DNA of 7,710 nt from Pseudomonadota bacterium (GTDB lineage Bacteria > Pseudomonadota > Gammaproteobacteria > Acidithiobacillales > Acidithiobacillaceae). Shown here piece by piece: positions 5,534-7,710 of the stretch. Every line of letters begins with the position of its first letter. Positions within the stretch are counted from its first letter, which is position 1. The DNA lies in the NCBI GenBank assembly GCA_021818125.1, contig JAKAFG010000092.1, positions 1-7,710 on the forward strand, read 5' to 3'. A program made the translations under genes and the position numbers. The notes beneath the pieces were generated by a model, which was not told the origin of the DNA, searched no databases, and saw only the letters and a list, made by a program, of their open reading frames with translations.

Positions 5534-6223
5534 ATGCCGACGCCTGCCACACCTGCCATCGTGCTGCTCTCCGGCGGACTGGATTCCGCCACCGTGCTGG
5601 CGCTCATGCGCCGGGATGGCTTTGCGGTCCACGCCCTCTCTTTTGACTACGGGCAGCGGCATAAAGAAGAGCTGCGCTATGCGGCACTGCTGGCGCAGTC
5701 CATGGGTGTCGCCAGCCATCGGGTGGTGCATATCGATCTGGCGGCCTTTGGCGGCTCGGCGCTGACCGACCCGCAACTCAGCGTCCCCGAGACCGGCCTG
5801 GCACCGGGCATCCCCATCACCTATGTGCCCGCGCGCAACACCGTCTTTTTGTCGCTGGCTCTGGCGCTGGCGGAAGTGCTGGGCGCCAGAGATATCTTCC
5901 TGGGGGTGAATAGTCAGGATTACAGTGGTTATCCTGACTGCCGCCCGGAATTTGTACAGGCTTTTGAGGCGCTGGCACAGGTGGCCACCCGCCTCGGCGA
6001 TGAGGCCCGCGGGCCACGCATTCATGCGCCGTTGCAGTTTCTCAACAAGAGCGAGATTATTCGTCTTGGCAGCAGTTTGGGGGTGGATTACGGAATGACT
6101 CGCTCCTGCTACCAGTTGGATGCCGAAGGCCGCTCCTGTGGCCGCTGTGACAGTTGCCGCTTGCGCCGGGAAGGATTCCAAAAGGCGGGGATCGCCGATC
6201 CCACGCCTTATCAGGGGTCTTGA
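5534..6223 (+). CDS. queC: 7-cyano-7-deazaguanine (preQ0) synthase
   Basis: QueC uses ATP and ammonia to turn 7-carboxy-7-deazaguanine, the QueE product, into preQ0. The 229-residue protein has the PP-loop SGGLDS (13-18), FDYGQRH (37-43), YVPARNT (97-103), GVNSQDYSGYPDCRPEF (124-140), and a C-terminal zinc site made by C192, C202, C205 and C208 in SCYQL and CGRCDSC. The ATG at 5534 was chosen because it lies two bases after the queE stop and gives a normal family start, PAIVLLSGGLDS. Upstream in-frame TTG codons would overlap queE. The Shine-Dalgarno is weak, so coupling with queE is likely. It is the last gene of the operon; queD and queF are not in the window. Confidence 0.96.
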   Translation: MPTPATPAIVLLSGGLDSATVLALMRRDGFAVHALSFDYGQRHKEELRYAALLAQSMGVASHRVVHIDLAAFGGSALTDPQLSVPETGLAPGIPITYVPARNTVFLSLALALAEVLGARDIFLGVNSQDYSGYPDCRPEFVQAFEALAQVATRLGDEARGPRIHAPLQFLNKSEIIRLGSSLGVDYGMTRSCYQLDAEGRSCGRCDSCRLRREGFQKAGIADPTPYQGS

Positions 6224-6428
6224 GCAAAACAGCCGCCGTGTCGCCAGCACCGCATTCACCAGGTTTTTGCCACGGCACACTGCAGACCTCTCGGCCTTGT
6301 GCATATAGGCGCCACTGAACATGTCCGGTCATGTCCGGATCAGTGCCTGGTCTCGAAGCTTTTATCGGTAGCAAAAGCATAAATTTTATTTTATTACAGT
6401 ATGTTAGAAGCATTTCTAAGGCACAGGA
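6224..6428. other. Intergenic gap between convergent queC and the AlbA_2 pseudogene
   Basis: I see no supportable gene. It contains weak inverted repeats: GCTTTT at 6358-6363 with AAAAGC at 6373-6378, followed by an AT-rich stretch that could act as a weak queC terminator; and TTAGAA at 6404-6409 with TTCTAA at 6414-6419. About 6361-6420 is strikingly AT-rich. One copy of the ATGTCCGG repeat lies at 6321-6340. Confidence 0.5.
6321..6340. repeat. Double ATGTCCGG repeat, copy 1
   Basis: Two ATGTCCGG units lie ten bases apart. On the minus strand they encode DPDMTGH, the same heptapeptide unit as at 6442-6461. Confidence 0.75.
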
Positions 6429-7143
6429 CTAGGAGCGCTCAATGTCCGGATCATGTCCGGTCAGTTCGCCGGTAAACGGTGCTCGCCCCTTTACCAATAT
6501 GCAAGAGCAAGCCCGCTTCCTCCAGCTCGACCAATGGGGATAAATGCCCACCGTGATGCCACCCGAAAACCCTGAATAGTCTCGGTGTGCAAACGCATTA
6601 ACCAAGCCTTCACGCAATGCCTCAAAGGGATAATCCGGTCGATCGGTGCGACGCACGTCGCCAGACTGTAAGCGGGTTTCCCAGCGAACGTGCTGCAACA
6701 GAATTTCAAAGGTCTGCTGAAACACCTTGACCAACGGCCCTTGCAACAGCCGATCATCCAGATAGGTATCGCCACTTTTGTCTGAAGCAAAGCGTGTTAC
6801 CCGAACCCGAGTCTGGGGGTGACGGAGCGCGGGGTTTTTCGCAAACAGCACATCCGCCGCCTGGGTAAAACCCTTTTGCTGAATAAACAGCCAGCGCCTG
6901 CAAAATCGCAATATCATCAGCATCATCAGCAAACGCGAAGCGGCCAGACTCCTTGGCCTGTTGCACCGTACGGCGAACCTCGTCCCGATCCAGATCACTT
7001 TCTTCCATTGCCATCGATGGCCGACGCTCCCAACGCTCTGCCGCTACGGATTTCGACTGAACCATGTCGCGCAGTTTTTCTGCATCTGCCATTCGGGTAC
7101 TACCGCCCTCACGCACGTAGACGCTGCCGGCGAACACGTACAT
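6429..7143 (-). pseudogene. Decayed AlbA_2/RecG-like ATP-binding regulator (COG2865 type)
   Basis: Two minus-strand frames together give most of a COG2865 protein. Frame one starts at the ATG at 7143 with YVFAGSVYVREGGSTR, which matches the end of the AlbA_2 domain, so roughly the first hundred residues are missing. At 6867-6870 one extra A (T on the coding strand) shifts the frame. The second frame continues with KGFTQAADVLFAKNP, DDRLLQGPLVKVFQQ and YPFEALREGLVNAFAHRDYS, all typical of the family. After VGIYP an internal deletion (near 6534-6542) joins it to a winged-helix tail, PLVELEEAGLLLHIGKG, in yet another frame that stops at 6451. Its ATG shares one base with the TGA of the upstream nuclease gene. 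Three lesions make function unlikely. Confidence 0.8.
6442..6461. repeat. Double ATGTCCGG repeat, copy 2
   Basis: Two ATGTCCGG units lie eleven bases apart. On the minus strand they encode TGHDPDI in the last open frame of the pseudogene. Together with 6321-6340 they look like parts of one tandem array split by about 100 AT-rich bases. Confidence 0.75.
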
Positions 7144-7710
7144 CAGTTTTCCTCCCCGCTGCGATTCTCCAGCCGTTGGCGTGAGCGCTGAATCGCATCG
7201 TGCAGCTTTTGTTGCAAGAGTTCTTTGGGTGGCAGGCTGGTCAGGTATTCGGCGACGTGGATGCCGCTGGCGTCCAGCTCCAGCAGCTCGATCTGCTCCT
7301 GCTTTTTGCCGCTGCACAGGATGATGCCCAGGGGCGGGGCTTCGCCGGGCTCCTGCTCGTGCTTGGCCAGCCAGCGCAGGTAGAGCTCCATCTGGCCCTT
7401 GTCGGCGGCCTTGAAGTCGCCTAGCTTGAGGTCAATGACCACCAGGCGCTTGAGGCGGCGGTTGTAGAACAGCAGGTCGATGTAGAAATCGTCGTGGTCG
7501 ATCTGGATGCGCTTTTGCCGCGCGACGAAGCTGAAGCCCGCGCCCAGCTCCAGCAGAAATTGCTCCAGCTCGCGCAGGATGGCATCTTCCAGATCTTTTT
7601 CCAGGTAGCGGTCTTGCAGGCCGAGAAAATCGAGCACGTAGGGGTCTTTGAGTAGCAGCGCCGGGGTGATCTGGCCGCTTTGGCGCAGGCTGGCCAGCTC
7701 GGTGGCCAGT
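7143..7710 (-). CDS. YhcG/DUF1016-family PDDEXK nuclease, C-terminal part
   Basis: The gene runs off the right edge; 188 residues are visible and the frame is open to the edge. The stretch LLKDPYVLDFLGLQDRYLEKDLEDAI is the DUF1016 C-terminal domain entry. It continues with the PDDEXK core: IQIDHDDFYIDLLFYNRRLKRLVVIDLKLG, in which D78, D93 and K95 (visible numbering) are likely catalytic, and KGQMELYLRWL. Members are restriction-endonuclease-fold proteins often found near restriction-modification and mobile genes; the exact role is unsettled. The usual N-terminal DUF1016 half lies outside the window. A GTG at 7637 is internal to this domain and not the start. Its TGA touches the ATG of the pseudogene downstream. 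Confidence 0.9.
   Translation of the reverse strand, partial: LATELASLRQSGQITPALLLKDPYVLDFLGLQDRYLEKDLEDAILRELEQFLLELGAGFSFVARQKRIQIDHDDFYIDLLFYNRRLKRLVVIDLKLGDFKAADKGQMELYLRWLAKHEQEPGEAPPLGIILCSGKKQEQIELLELDASGIHVAEYLTSLPPKELLQQKLHDAIQRSRQRLENRSGEEN

Noticed and set aside
5489..6322. Long 277-residue minus-strand open frame opposite queC
   Set aside because: It is antisense to a strongly supported queC and has no recognisable domain; a shadow of high-GC codon use.
6224..6428. tRNA or small RNA gene after queC
   Set aside because: No cloverleaf or T-loop consensus found; only short weak inverted repeats.

Overview
The window looks like a moderately GC-rich gammaproteobacterial chromosome, most like an acidithiobacillus. 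That assignment is inferred from overall protein character and from the pal-cpoB-queE-queC order; no marker gene proves it. A conserved housekeeping operon sits in the middle, with accessory, partly decayed DNA on both sides.

Left arm (1-848), minus strand: a compact toxin-antitoxin-like operon runs leftward. It holds a truncated DUF433 gene, a minimal (MNT-type) nucleotidyltransferase, and a helical partner cut off by the window edge. The last two overlap by four bases. Upstream (676-780) is a patchwork of three short pieces also found around galE. One is an exact 48-bp copy of the galE promoter region, oriented to transcribe the toxin-antitoxin-like operon.

Middle-left (849-3295), minus strand: an ORC/Cdc6-like AAA ATPase gene with a C-terminal winged helix has an extended -10 promoter and a cluster of ATCTAC boxes just upstream. 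Beyond it lies an intact UDP-glucose 4-epimerase gene (galE).

Centre (3403-6223), plus strand: a promoter back to back with that of galE reads into pal (peptidoglycan-associated lipoprotein), cpoB/ybgF (periplasmic TPR protein of the Tol-Pal machine), queE and queC (consecutive-pathway enzymes making the 7-deazaguanine precursor preQ0). Spacing is tight (20-bp gap, 1-bp overlap, 2-bp gap), so the four probably share a transcript. A perfect 13-bp-stem hairpin lies inside the cpoB signal-peptide codons. The usual upstream gene, tolB, is absent and divergent galE occupies that place.

Right arm (6224-7710), minus strand and convergent with queC: an AT-rich gap carries two small hairpins and a split repeat. 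Next come the wreck of an AlbA_2/RecG-like ATP-binding regulator gene (N-terminus missing, one frameshift, one internal deletion) and the C-terminal part of an intact-looking YhcG/DUF1016 PDDEXK nuclease gene. I found no tRNA, rRNA, CRISPR array or complete insertion sequence. No complete new system is evident. The most unusual items are the duplicated galE promoter, the box cluster before the ATPase, the cpoB hairpin and the unassigned nucleotidyltransferase partner.
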